Shown: positions 25,253 to 34,076 of the stretch, one piece after another | Layout: each line of letters begins with the position of its first letter | Numbering within the stretch: the stretch's first letter is position 1 | DNA from: Solitalea lacus | Lineage (GTDB): Bacteria > Bacteroidota > Bacteroidia > Sphingobacteriales > Sphingobacteriaceae | Length of the DNA stretch: 64,000 nt | Assembly: GCF_022014595.1 (NCBI RefSeq) | Contig: NZ_CP091740.1 | Span: forward strand, 124,001-188,000 | Direction of reading: 5' to 3' | Position numbers and translations under genes: made by a program | The notes under the pieces: generated by a model | Told to the model about the DNA's origin: nothing | Seen by the model: only the letters and a program-made list of their open reading frames with translations | Database searches by the model: none

Positions 25253-27613
25253 TTAAAATTCAATCTTAAATCCGAATACTGGTATTAATCCTAACTGATA
25301 TTCCGTTTTTATGTTATTTGCTGCTTTATTATACGTTTGCTCAAAGGGGTTTTGGGTGTTAAACACATTTTGGGCTGCCACTAACCACTCTTGAGAGACT
25401 TTTAGCCCATTTATCCTAAGAGAAACTTTAACATCTGTGCGAAAATAATCCTTAAGCTTCCTCGAGTACATCTGATTATCATCATACACTGCGGCATGAG
25501 CCTGCTCAGATAATGACATGTTCAATGGGCTATATCGTTTCCCTCCTGCATAGGTAATTTTAACATCCATTGCCAATTTCTTGTTTCCCCTAGCTCCTAT
25601 TAGTGCTTCATAACCGCCTAAAGCATTAAATATATAGTTCCCATTAAATACGGTGCTCCTCTCTTTTCCATCACTTGGTGTATATAACGAATTATATAAT
25701 GATGATGTAAACAGAAAATAAACGTTTTTATTGTAGATTTTCTCAAGAGAAAGCTCAACTCCATAATTTCTTCCTGTTCCGGTGTTTTTCAGGCTTTCCT
25801 CAAAATCAAACACACCCTTTTCTCCTTGATTTATTAAAGAAAAAGCAGGGAACTTACTGTGCACTGGAATTTGATATAAATGTTGATAATAACTTTCGGC
25901 TTTCATCCGCCAATTTCGGCTCAATGACCAATCATAGCCAATAACCATATGTAGGCTTTTGTTAAAATCAAGATTTCGATTAGTCATACGTTCAGTATTG
26001 ACAATTTTGCGGAAGTACACCATCATTGGCTGCATTTGACTATGAAGTCCCACTCCTAGGCTTAGTGCGCTATTGCTATTTACACCCCATATCACAGAAA
26101 TTCTGGGCTCGATAGAAAGGTTATTATTCAGGAAAAGTTGTTGCCAATGCCCTCCATAAATAAATGTTAATCGCTCAGTAGGCTTGTGCTTCAATTCTAA
26201 AAAAGCCTGCATAAAATAGGTTTGAGCATTAGAGTTATATGTTCTTGCATATGCGACTCCATCGTTTTTATAAAGCTTGTTATTGGCTTTAAAATCAATT
26301 CTGCTTGCAACAACTCCTGTTCGTGCGCTCCAGTGGCTATTCCACTTTTTGCTCCAGCTACCCTGCAAGCTTGTCCGCATTTCTTGTGAAGCAAAATATT
26401 CGTCATGAAAGGGAACTAAACTAGAGCTCACCGAATCGATCGAGTAATCGGGTCTTTGAATGGTTGAAGATAAACTGAGTCGCATGCAACTGTTGTTCTG
26501 AAAGCTTTTTAGGTACACTAAGCCCAGTGCACCCATCTTAAACCCATAATACAAGTCCTCCCCCGAAGTTTGAATTGTTTTATTGCTTCCTGTCTGTGGT
26601 TTACTATCTAACATGGACAAATCACTACTCCCCCCTATTCCAAATACAGAAACCGATGAAGTTGAGTTAACTGGAAAATGCAGTTTAAAAGACACATCCT
26701 GATACTTAGGAATGGCAGCAACACCAAACTTTAAGCCTAATGAGTTCAATGCATCTAATGTTGAATACCTATAATTAAGTAGAAATGATGATTTGTTTTT
26801 CTTACTTATCGGCCCCTCTATCCCTGCTTCTAAGCCTGTAAATCCTACCTGACTTATGAATTCATACTTTTCATCATTCCCATTTCTCATTTTCAAATCA
26901 AAAACACTTGATGTAGCATTTCCAAATTCAGCCGAGAATGCACCTGTATAAAAGCTGGAGTTTGCCAGTACATTTGTATTAAGTATACTAATACCCCCGC
27001 CATTGGTCACACCTCCTAAATGATTCGGATTAGGAATATCCACGCCATCCAATCTCCAAAGCAAGCCCATTGGCGAATTCCCTCTAACCGAAATATCATT
27101 CCTTTTATCTTCAAGCCCCACTACTCCAGGGTTATTGGTTATCATCCGAACTGGATCTCCTAAACTTCCGGCAAACTTGTTCACTTCTTGTACATTAAAT
27201 TCATGTGAACTGAGTGGAGTAGCCTCACCCATGGATGACATCCGGTTATCCTTTCTCCATTTTTCAGCAGTAACAGTTGTTTCATCTAAGTCAATCACTT
27301 TTTGCTCCATTTCAACTTGAAGTACTACTTCTTTGCTCGAATTAACAATAATATCGGGCATTACAACAGATTTATATCCTACAGAACTAACTTTTAAAGT
27401 ATACCGTCCAAGTGGAACTGCTGAGAATCTGAAGCTTCCGTCAGCAGCTGTTACAGTTGTCAGCTGGGCATTTACTAATTGTACTATTAGATTTGACAAA
27501 GGATCTTGCAACTCTTTTCCAACTACTTTCCCCCTAACGCTTTGAGTAAGTTGCTGACCAAGCACATACTGACTAATGAATAGTAAAGTATAAATCAGTA
27601 AAACGCGTTTCAT
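25253..27613 (-). CDS. TonB-dependent receptor with carboxypeptidase-like regulatory domain, 786 aa
   Basis: Signal peptide ending QYVLGQQ, then a CarboxypepD_reg-like domain at about 26-105 (VRGKVVGKELQDPLSNLIVQ, GRYTLKVSSVGYKSVV). A TonB-box-like stretch (DETTVTAEKW) leads to the plug (DISVRGNSPMGLLWRLDGVD, TGAFSAEFGNATSSVFDLKM) and a barrel ending IPVFGFKIEF. At 786 residues it is shorter than the SusC proteins and has no SusD partner. The close plug sequence is typical of Bacteroidota TonB-dependent receptors of unknown ligand. It is a single-gene unit between the tRNAs and metG. Confidence 0.93.
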   Translation of the reverse strand: MKRVLLIYTLLFISQYVLGQQLTQSVRGKVVGKELQDPLSNLIVQLVNAQLTTVTAADGSFRFSAVPLGRYTLKVSSVGYKSVVMPDIIVNSSKEVVLQVEMEQKVIDLDETTVTAEKWRKDNRMSSMGEATPLSSHEFNVQEVNKFAGSLGDPVRMITNNPGVVGLEDKRNDISVRGNSPMGLLWRLDGVDIPNPNHLGGVTNGGGISILNTNVLANSSFYTGAFSAEFGNATSSVFDLKMRNGNDEKYEFISQVGFTGLEAGIEGPISKKNKSSFLLNYRYSTLDALNSLGLKFGVAAIPKYQDVSFKLHFPVNSTSSVSVFGIGGSSDLSMLDSKPQTGSNKTIQTSGEDLYYGFKMGALGLVYLKSFQNNSCMRLSLSSTIQRPDYSIDSVSSSLVPFHDEYFASQEMRTSLQGSWSKKWNSHWSARTGVVASRIDFKANNKLYKNDGVAYARTYNSNAQTYFMQAFLELKHKPTERLTFIYGGHWQQLFLNNNLSIEPRISVIWGVNSNSALSLGVGLHSQMQPMMVYFRKIVNTERMTNRNLDFNKSLHMVIGYDWSLSRNWRMKAESYYQHLYQIPVHSKFPAFSLINQGEKGVFDFEESLKNTGTGRNYGVELSLEKIYNKNVYFLFTSSLYNSLYTPSDGKERSTVFNGNYIFNALGGYEALIGARGNKKLAMDVKITYAGGKRYSPLNMSLSEQAHAAVYDDNQMYSRKLKDYFRTDVKVSLRINGLKVSQEWLVAAQNVFNTQNPFEQTYNKAANNIKTEYQLGLIPVFGFKIEF

Positions 27614-27960
27614 ATGTTAGCTTTTTTAGGTAGTGAACTATAACATTTCAATGCTAATCACATGAATCAACTCTCCCGCAATAGAGCCTGCAACAGAGTA
27701 ATAAAGAGCTAAGCAACTATTAAACTGTAGGATTCAGAGAATAGCAATCCAGGGTCATTTATTATTGAGTAATAATTGACCGCGAAACATTCTGGAAATA
27801 AGATTGAACAATATGAGATGGTAGGAAAGCCGCTTAATGATCTAGCATTAGTCCTTGTTATTTTTCATTTACAGACCAATGAAAGGTGTTGCGTTTGTAC
27901 ATTAATTATGCATTCGTAAGAACATAATTATAATTAGCCGGCATTTTTTAATAGGAATGA
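27614..27960. other. A+T-rich upstream region of the TonB-dependent receptor gene
   Basis: No gene, RNA or clear promoter box was recognised in this stretch. The metG terminator begins at its right edge. Confidence 0.5.
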
Positions 27961-27963
27961 CAA

Positions 27964-28000
27964 AAAAGATGCCGAACCATTAAAATGATTCGGCATCTTC
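27964..28000 (-). terminator. Terminator of metG
   Basis: The hairpin GATGCCGAA(C)CAT / ATG(A)TTCGGCATC has one internal mismatch. On the minus strand it is followed by TTTTTTG. It lies 81 bases beyond the metG stop codon. Confidence 0.8.
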
Positions 28001-28080
28001 AAATTTGTATTCAAAAACAATACTTTAAAATAGTTACTTATACTAAAACTCAGTAAACTACGTGTTATATTGATGAAAAT

Positions 28081-30192
28081 TTAGGACACTTTACTACCTT
28101 CCTTAACCTTGGCAGAAGGATTAATAAAACACAGTTTCCCATCAGCATTTTCGGCCATTAAAATCATGCCTTGCGATTCAATCCCTTTGATCTCTCTTGG
28201 GGCCAAATTCACCAAAATACTTACCTGTTGCCCAATAATATTTTCAGGTTCAAAGTGTTCAGCGATACCCGAAACAACTGTACGTTGATCAATACCCGTG
28301 TCAATTGTAAGTTTTAACAACTTTTTGGTTTTGGCAACTTTCTCAGCTGTTAAAATAGTTCCTACCCGAATATCCATTTTAGAAAACTCATCAAACGTAA
28401 TGTTTTCCTTAGCAGGAGTTACTGGTTGTGCAGCTGCCGCATTAGCCGTTTTTGACGCCTCTAACTTTTGCAGTTGTTGTTCAATTACAATATCCTCTAC
28501 CTTTTCAAACAGTAGTGTAGCTTCTGCAATCTGATGCCCTTCAACCAATAAATCAACACCTCCAGTTTTATCCCAGGCTGTTTCAGTAAGATTAAGCATT
28601 GCGGCCAACTTTTTAGCACTAAATGGAATAAACGGTTCAGCCAAAACCGCAAGGTTAGCAGCTATCTGTAAACCAATGTTCATGATCGTCTTAACACGCT
28701 CTTCATCAGTTTTAATTAATTTCCATGGTTCTGTATCAGCTAAATACTTATTTCCAAGTCGGGCAAGATTCATAAACTCTTGCAAGGCCTCACGGAAACG
28801 ATATGCTTCAACAGAAGCGCCGATTTTGGCAGGATAACTTTTCAGCTCTTCAATAACCTCCTTATCAAAATCAGTCAAAGCCCCCAAAGCAGGAACCTTA
28901 CCACCATAATACTTATGTGTTAATACCGCAACACGGTTAATAAAGTTTCCGAAAATGGCTACCAATTCATTGTTATTGCGCGCTTGGTAATCTTTCCAAG
29001 TGAAGTCATTGTCTTTAGTTTCAGGGAATGTTGAACACAACACATAACGCAATACATCCTGCTTGTCTTTAAAGTCAACCAAGTAATCATTTAACCAAAC
29101 AGCCCAATTGCGAGAGGTTGAAATTTTATTGTTTTCCAAATTCAAGAACTCATTAGCCGGAACATCTTCAGCTAAAGTATAAGTTCCATCAGCCATTAAC
29201 ATAGCAGGGAAAATTAAACAATGAAACACAATATTATCTTTCCCAATAAAGTGAACCAATTTAGTATCTTCAGACTTCCAATGTTCCTCCCAGTCTGTTG
29301 CTCCAGATTGCGGTTTACGAACATTCAGGTAATATTCTTCCTTTTTAGCCTCAGGATAACTAGCCTCTTTCGATTTAAACAACTCTTTTGTAGCTGAGAT
29401 ATACCCAATAGGAGCATCAAACCATACATATAACACTTTCCCTTCTGCTCCTTCTACCGGAACAGGTACTCCCCATTCCAAATCACGTGTTACTGCACGT
29501 GGTTGCAAGCCTTGAGCCAACCATGATTTACATTGCCCAAACACATTGGGTTTCCAATTCTGGTGGTCTTCCAAAATGTATTTTTCCAATTGTGGTTGAT
29601 ATTTATCCAGCGGTAAGTACCAGTGTTTGGTTGATTTTAAAACCGGAGGCTCACCACTTAAGGTAGATTTTGGATTAACAAGCTCATTAGCATTTAGTGT
29701 TGATCCGCAGCTTTCACATTGATCTCCATATGCCTTATCGTAACCGCATTTAGGACAAGAACCCGTAATGTAACGATCTGCCAAAAACTGTTGTGCTTTC
29801 TCATCAAAGTACTGCTCAGTTTCTTCCACAATAAACTCACCTTTGTCATAGAGTTTTTTAAAGAAATCTGCAGAGGTCTCATGATGAGTTTGTGAAGAAG
29901 TGCGGTGATAGATATCGAAAGAAATACCAAAGTCACGGAATGAATCACCAATAATCTTATGATACTTATCAACTACTTGCTGAGGGGTAACACCTTCAGC
30001 TTTCGCCTTAATAGTAATTGGCACTCCATGCTCATCTGATCCGCAAATGAAAACCACTTCTTTCCCCTTTGAACGCAGATAACGTACGTAAATATCCGCT
30101 GGCAAATACGCTCCGGCTAAGTGACCAATATGAACAGGACCATTAGTATATGGTAAAGCTGATGTAACCGTATATCTTTTGAATTCTTTCAT
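28081..30192 (-). CDS. metG: Methionyl-tRNA synthetase with C-terminal tRNA-binding domain, 703 aa
   Basis: Charges initiator and elongator tRNA-Met in the cytoplasm. I start at the ATG at 30192 ([15 protein letters not shown]); the open frame runs 17 codons further upstream but that part is unlike the family and lies over the leader. The HIGH motif is at residues 21-24 (VHIGHLAG). A zinc knuckle is visible ([18 protein letters not shown], about 140-160), and the KMSKS position reads KISTSRN near residue 340. The C-terminal 110 residues form a Trbp111/EMAP-type tRNA-binding domain ([40 protein letters not shown]). A perfect -7 box lies 72 bases upstream. Confidence 0.97.
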   Translation of the reverse strand: MKEFKRYTVTSALPYTNGPVHIGHLAGAYLPADIYVRYLRSKGKEVVFICGSDEHGVPITIKAKAEGVTPQQVVDKYHKIIGDSFRDFGISFDIYHRTSSQTHHETSADFFKKLYDKGEFIVEETEQYFDEKAQQFLADRYITGSCPKCGYDKAYGDQCESCGSTLNANELVNPKSTLSGEPPVLKSTKHWYLPLDKYQPQLEKYILEDHQNWKPNVFGQCKSWLAQGLQPRAVTRDLEWGVPVPVEGAEGKVLYVWFDAPIGYISATKELFKSKEASYPEAKKEEYYLNVRKPQSGATDWEEHWKSEDTKLVHFIGKDNIVFHCLIFPAMLMADGTYTLAEDVPANEFLNLENNKISTSRNWAVWLNDYLVDFKDKQDVLRYVLCSTFPETKDNDFTWKDYQARNNNELVAIFGNFINRVAVLTHKYYGGKVPALGALTDFDKEVIEELKSYPAKIGASVEAYRFREALQEFMNLARLGNKYLADTEPWKLIKTDEERVKTIMNIGLQIAANLAVLAEPFIPFSAKKLAAMLNLTETAWDKTGGVDLLVEGHQIAEATLLFEKVEDIVIEQQLQKLEASKTANAAAAQPVTPAKENITFDEFSKMDIRVGTILTAEKVAKTKKLLKLTIDTGIDQRTVVSGIAEHFEPENIIGQQVSILVNLAPREIKGIESQGMILMAENADGKLCFINPSAKVKEGSKVS

Positions 30193-30263
30193 TCTATAGA
30201 TTTGAGAAATGAGATTTGAGATTGAGAAAATGTGACATTCCACTTTCTCATAAATTTAAGCGG

Positions 30264-30271
30264 CAAAGATA
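30264..30271 (-). promoter_or_regulatory. Likely -7 box of metG (TATCTTTG)
   Basis: On the minus strand TATCTTTG matches TAnnTTTG exactly and would start transcription about 65 bases before the metG ATG. No TTG at the expected 17-23 base spacing was found. Confidence 0.4.
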
Positions 30272-30350
30272 ATATATCTGGCTCCAAATTAGTAATGAAC
30301 AAATGGAGAAGAATATCACAGGCCGTAAATAACATCTCAACACTATTTTA

Positions 30351-30358
30351 CATCTTTG
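30351..30358 (+). promoter_or_regulatory. Possible -7 box (CATCTTTG) immediately before the LD-carboxypeptidase ATG
   Basis: CATCTTTG differs from TAnnTTTG in one base. The ATG begins 5 bases after its last G, the same spacing as for the PadR gene, so the mRNA might be leaderless. Confidence 0.3.
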
Positions 30359-30362
30359 CCTC

Positions 30363-31268
30363 ATGAACAAAATTCCACCGTATTTACAACCTGGCGACAC
30401 TGTTGGCATTTTATGTACAGCCCGTTATGTAAACACTGAACAACTGCAGCCAGCTATTAACCTATTTGAAAGCTGGGGGCTAAAAGTAAAACTAGGAGCT
30501 ACTGTGGGCCAGGAATGGCATATTTTCGGTGGAAATGATGACTTAAGAGCACAAAACCTTAGCGATTTTTTCAATGATCCTGAAATAAAAGCCATTGTTT
30601 GTGCACGGGGAGGCTATGGCACTGTTCGCATGATTGACAAAATAGACTTTTCTGGGCTTGAAAGAACCCCTAAATGGCTGGTTGGCTTTAGCGATGTAAC
30701 TGTCCTACATTCGCACATTAACAGCATGTTCGAAATCCCGACCCTGCACGCATCCATGCCGGTTGTTATTGATAATAAAACACCAGAAGCTATTGATTCC
30801 TTGCGAAAGGCCTTATTTGGAGAAGAAATCAGCTACTCCTTTAAAATTGATTCACCATTTACGCGCAAAGGAAGCGCCGAGGCGGTGGTCGTGGGGGGCA
30901 ATCTTTCTTTATTGTATGCTATTCAAAATTCAGTTTCTGAGATTGATGTTTATGGCAAGATTTTGTTTATAGAAGAAGTTGAAGAATGGTTATATAATAT
31001 TGATCGTATGTTTTGGAACCTAAAGCGATCGGGCAAATTACAACATTTGGCAGGATTAATTATTGGCGGATTTACTCAACTACAGGATAATGAAATTCCG
31101 TTTGGGATGAGCTATGAAGAAATTGTATGGGAGAAAGTAAAAGATTATGATTATCCGGTTTGTTTCGGTTTTCCTGCAGGGCACTTTGCAGACAATCGCG
31201 CCATTAAATTGGGTGAAAAGGCAATACTAAGGGTTGGAGAACACGTAAGCTTTATGCAAAGAGCATAA
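30363..31268 (+). CDS. LD-carboxypeptidase (LdcA/MccF-like, S66 family), 301 aa
   Basis: Members of this family cut the L,D-bond of tetrapeptides released from peptidoglycan during recycling; MccF relatives inactivate peptide-nucleotide antibiotics. The S66 triad can be seen: Ser110 in VGFSDVT, Glu at about 204-205 in FIEEVEEWLYNIDR, and His274 in FPAGHFADNRAIKLG. The N-terminal nucleophile region is typical (LQPGDTVGILCTA, ICARGGYGTVRMID with CARGGYG). There is no signal peptide, so it is cytoplasmic, which fits muropeptide recycling. It is divergent from metG. Confidence 0.93.
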   Translation: MNKIPPYLQPGDTVGILCTARYVNTEQLQPAINLFESWGLKVKLGATVGQEWHIFGGNDDLRAQNLSDFFNDPEIKAIVCARGGYGTVRMIDKIDFSGLERTPKWLVGFSDVTVLHSHINSMFEIPTLHASMPVVIDNKTPEAIDSLRKALFGEEISYSFKIDSPFTRKGSAEAVVVGGNLSLLYAIQNSVSEIDVYGKILFIEEVEEWLYNIDRMFWNLKRSGKLQHLAGLIIGGFTQLQDNEIPFGMSYEEIVWEKVKDYDYPVCFGFPAGHFADNRAIKLGEKAILRVGEHVSFMQRA

Positions 31269-31269
31269 A

Positions 31270-31315
31270 GAGGCTGTCTCCTACATTTGACAATGCAAAC
31301 ACAGGAGACAGCCTC
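31270..31315. terminator. Shared terminator between convergent genes
   Basis: A perfect 13-bp stem (GAGGCTGTCTCCT with AGGAGACAGCCTC, 31270-31282 and 31303-31315). It lies 1 base after the LD-carboxypeptidase stop and 20 bases beyond the end of the minus-strand Lipid_bd gene, so it probably serves both directions. Confidence 0.8.
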
Positions 31316-31334
31316 CTTGCTTTATAAGAAACTC

Positions 31335-31874
31335 TTAATGATCATCTTCCGAGAAACGAGTTCTTGCATAGCCGGAGAGAATGTAAATAGTTCCCGGATC
31401 ATCAGAGAACTCTGCCTTAAAATAAATTGAATCTGTTTGCTTTCCGGTAACCGGTCCCTTTGTTCCTCCCTTTATTATCTTTCCTTCAGTAATTGTAAAA
31501 GTGATTGGGACACTCGGAAAACCAGGGCGAGGTCTTGTAACAAAAGCAGGATCATCGCTAGATATATTAGCTCCAGAAAATGTTAGATCACTTATATTAA
31601 TATTTACTTTTCCTTTCATTGCAGAACCATTAAACGACCAAAAAGTCCCCTGATCATCGAGCCACATTTCAGATGAACTATTAGCCGATGTATTATAGGT
31701 TGCAAAATGAAAATAAACCCCCGGCAATCCATCCCATTGCACCCACCACTCTCCAGCCATGTTTTCTGTTGCAGTGCCTCCCGGATCAGGATTATCCCGC
31801 TCACAAGAGCTAAATAGCATTGTGATCATGATCACAAGTAGCACTTTATTATATAATAACTTAAATGTTTTCAT
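31335..31874 (-). CDS. Lipid_bd-type (lipid-binding putative hydrolase family) lipoprotein, cassette 1, 179 aa
   Basis: Lipobox LFSSC (Cys24) and then a short beta-barrel-like domain with the phrases MAGEWWVQWDG, FATYNTSANSSSEMWL, SIYFKAEFSDDPGTIYILSG and the terminal RTRFSEDDH. The same phrases recur in the proteins at 37851 and 43995, so these three are paralogues. I assign them to the Lipid_bd family from memory of its typical sequence; the family's biochemical role is not established. It is the last gene of the first of four susCD cassettes, 11 bases after the Ig-like lipoprotein gene. Confidence 0.78.
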   Translation of the reverse strand: MKTFKLLYNKVLLVIMITMLFSSCERDNPDPGGTATENMAGEWWVQWDGLPGVYFHFATYNTSANSSSEMWLDDQGTFWSFNGSAMKGKVNINISDLTFSGANISSDDPAFVTRPRPGFPSVPITFTITEGKIIKGGTKGPVTGKQTDSIYFKAEFSDDPGTIYILSGYARTRFSEDDH

Positions 31875-31885
31875 TTTTCTGTGGA

Positions 31886-32542
31886 TTAAATTTTAGTAAA
31901 TGTTCTAGGTGCGGTTCCATAGCCCGGATTAACAATAACCCATGTGTAATTTGCAGGTGTTGCATTCATGTTGGAGGTTTCATCCGCAGAGCTGGTTGGG
32001 GATCCATCACTGGCGGCTTGCGGAGGAATCTCCACATTAAACCCTGTTGTGTTCCAAGCAACAACTGTTAAATTGGTTCCGGGAGCTCCTCCTGGATTAA
32101 ATACAGTATAAACACCTGGTGCAATCTTTGTCCAAACAGCTACAGATGCATTGGTTGACCTTGCATAACGTCCAGAAAAATCATTATTAATAGCACTGGC
32201 ATCAACTGTGGCCACAACAACAGTTCTGTTTATTGAAGCTGAAAATCCATCACTATTTACAGCTGTATAAGTAAGCGTGTAAACTCCAGGTTTTGAAGGG
32301 TCAACCGTTCCTGAAACAGTGACAGGCACATCTTGACCTCCCTCCGTAGCAGTTGCCCCGGGATCAGTAAAGGTTCCTCCGTTAACCAGAGCCACGTACC
32401 TATCTCCGTTTAATGTAAGAATCGGATATGAAGTTACCTTAGAGCTGCCAACATATCCTTCCGGATAGTTTGTATCGTATTCCTTACATGAAGAGACACA
32501 AATGCAAGCAATAAATACGATTAAGTTTATATATCTTTTCAT
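31886..32542 (-). CDS. Ig-like (DUF5011-type) surface lipoprotein, 218 aa
   Basis: Lipobox VSSC (Cys19). Residues about 40-112 form a bacterial Ig-like domain of the DUF5011/HYR kind: YVALVNGGTFTDPGATATEG, VSGTVDPSKPGVYTLTYTAV, INRTVVVAT. The second half is rich in Gly, Thr and Asn and ends PGYGTAPRTFTKI. It is placed between susD and the Lipid_bd gene, and only this cassette of the four has it. A role as an accessory surface binder on the SusCD complex is inferred from position. Confidence 0.82.
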   Translation of the reverse strand: MKRYINLIVFIACICVSSCKEYDTNYPEGYVGSSKVTSYPILTLNGDRYVALVNGGTFTDPGATATEGGQDVPVTVSGTVDPSKPGVYTLTYTAVNSDGFSASINRTVVVATVDASAINNDFSGRYARSTNASVAVWTKIAPGVYTVFNPGGAPGTNLTVVAWNTTGFNVEIPPQAASDGSPTSSADETSNMNATPANYTWVIVNPGYGTAPRTFTKI

Positions 32543-32553
32543 AATATACCAAA

Positions 32554-34059
32554 TTATTTAGCCCACCATACGTTAGTTGTAATAGGAACCTCAGCAGGTG
32601 TATTGACATTACGCGTTTGTTCATAATCAGGAAAAACGAAACGCTTAGGAAACCTGCCTTGAGTAAACCCATTTTTAGCATATACCCACTGTCCGGGAAT
32701 ATAGTCTTCATTAAGGCCTGTTCCTCCTCCAGGAATTGCTGAATAAACTGGACTAATTTTTGGGTACCCTGTCCTGTTCTGTTCAAAAAATGCCTCCAGT
32801 GCATGGGATCCTGGGAAGGAAGCCCATTTTTGCACTATAATAGCCTCTAATTTCTGCTCAAAATTACCTGTAGGATACACATAAGGCCCTGTAGTGATAA
32901 AATTACCTGGAGAAAGACCAAACTGCGCGAATGCCGCGGTTACTCCTGCATCATATTTTCCTTTGGCGCCGGCTCCTCCAAAGTAACGTTCGAGAGCCTC
33001 GGCTTGCATAAAGTTTGATTCGGCGAGTGAAATAAACCATACCGGATCGGTGGCAGCTTGACGGAATACAGTAGCATTGTTATAGCTTGGTTGCTGCTGT
33101 TGGGTAGCGTTAAAGTCACCTTGATGAATCCCAATGGGACTCATTGTGCCGAAGTAAGAAAGCGAACGAGGATCGTTATTTAAAATTAACCAACTTGCAA
33201 ATGTCATACTTGCTCTTATATTGGTGGTTGTATTTAACCTTCGGATGTTATATTCATAAAATGGATTACTTCTATCCGGTTGATTAACGAAAGCCGTTAC
33301 TCCTGCACTTTCAGCAAGGAAGTTACCTCCTGTCTGGTACAAGGCTCTGATGCCTGCTTCAGCCTCGGCAGGTTTAGCGTTTACCATGCGTAAATACATT
33401 TTTAATTTTAGCGTATTGGCAAACTGTTCCCATTTATTCATGTTCCCGTGGAAAATAAAATCTGTACTTTGTTGACTGGCATCTAAAGGGTGGCTTTTAT
33501 AATCCTGCGATAGTGCGTCGTCAATTTCGGCTAATAGGGCTTTGTAAATAGTGTAACCATCTTCAAACTTAGGCTGCAAATTACCCGCTCCTTGGAAAGA
33601 TTCTGAAAAAGGTACCTGGTCAAACAAGTCGACTAATACCTGATAGGTATAGGCCTTCATTACCACAGCCATTAAATTATAGCGCCAGTCTTGCCGCTCA
33701 CGTGCCTTTTGTATGGCCAAATGGTAGTCGGCCAGAGCTCCAGCCATTAATTCTTCATAAGGAAGATTAACTTCCTCATTTATACGGGTTAGGTTATATG
33801 AATCAATTTCTTTGTATTGATTAGAGAACGCTGACTGAGCCCAATACTGTGACCAGATGCCACCAACAATGGTTAATTGCCCCCCTATCATTCCGGCACT
33901 CGACATTACAGCAGCCGGGAAAAGCACCTCCGGAGTAGCCTGATCTATACTCGGGTTGTTGGGATCTTCATTAACGTCGAGTATACTGTCGCAACTCACC
34001 AGAAAGAAAGTGGCTACAGCAACAAGTAGATACTTATAATTGACAATTATACTTTTCAT
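32554..34059 (-). CDS. SusD-like_2 family lipoprotein, cassette 1, 501 aa
   Basis: Lipobox LVSC (Cys23) followed by DSILDVNEDPNNPSIDQATP, the start typical of SusD-like_2 proteins. Further landmarks are GGIWSQYWAQSAFSNQYKEI, FANTLKLKMYLRMVNAKPAE, SLAESNFMQAEALERYF and QKWASFPGSHALEAFFEQNR. It is the surface lid of the SusC encoded 17 bases upstream and shares these landmarks with the SusD proteins of cassettes 2 and 3. Confidence 0.94.
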   Translation of the reverse strand: MKSIIVNYKYLLVAVATFFLVSCDSILDVNEDPNNPSIDQATPEVLFPAAVMSSAGMIGGQLTIVGGIWSQYWAQSAFSNQYKEIDSYNLTRINEEVNLPYEELMAGALADYHLAIQKARERQDWRYNLMAVVMKAYTYQVLVDLFDQVPFSESFQGAGNLQPKFEDGYTIYKALLAEIDDALSQDYKSHPLDASQQSTDFIFHGNMNKWEQFANTLKLKMYLRMVNAKPAEAEAGIRALYQTGGNFLAESAGVTAFVNQPDRSNPFYEYNIRRLNTTTNIRASMTFASWLILNNDPRSLSYFGTMSPIGIHQGDFNATQQQQPSYNNATVFRQAATDPVWFISLAESNFMQAEALERYFGGAGAKGKYDAGVTAAFAQFGLSPGNFITTGPYVYPTGNFEQKLEAIIVQKWASFPGSHALEAFFEQNRTGYPKISPVYSAIPGGGTGLNEDYIPGQWVYAKNGFTQGRFPKRFVFPDYEQTRNVNTPAEVPITTNVWWAK

Positions 34060-34076
34060 GGTTTTTCATATTAAAG

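Noticed and set aside
30193-30243. Longer start for metG
   Set aside because: The extra 17 residues do not resemble the family; the ATG at 30192 gives the normal methionyl-tRNA synthetase start.
31616-31804. Open frames opposite to or overlapping the susC, susD and lipoprotein genes
   Set aside because: They are shadows of well-supported genes, without independent motifs. The same applies to other such frames throughout the window.
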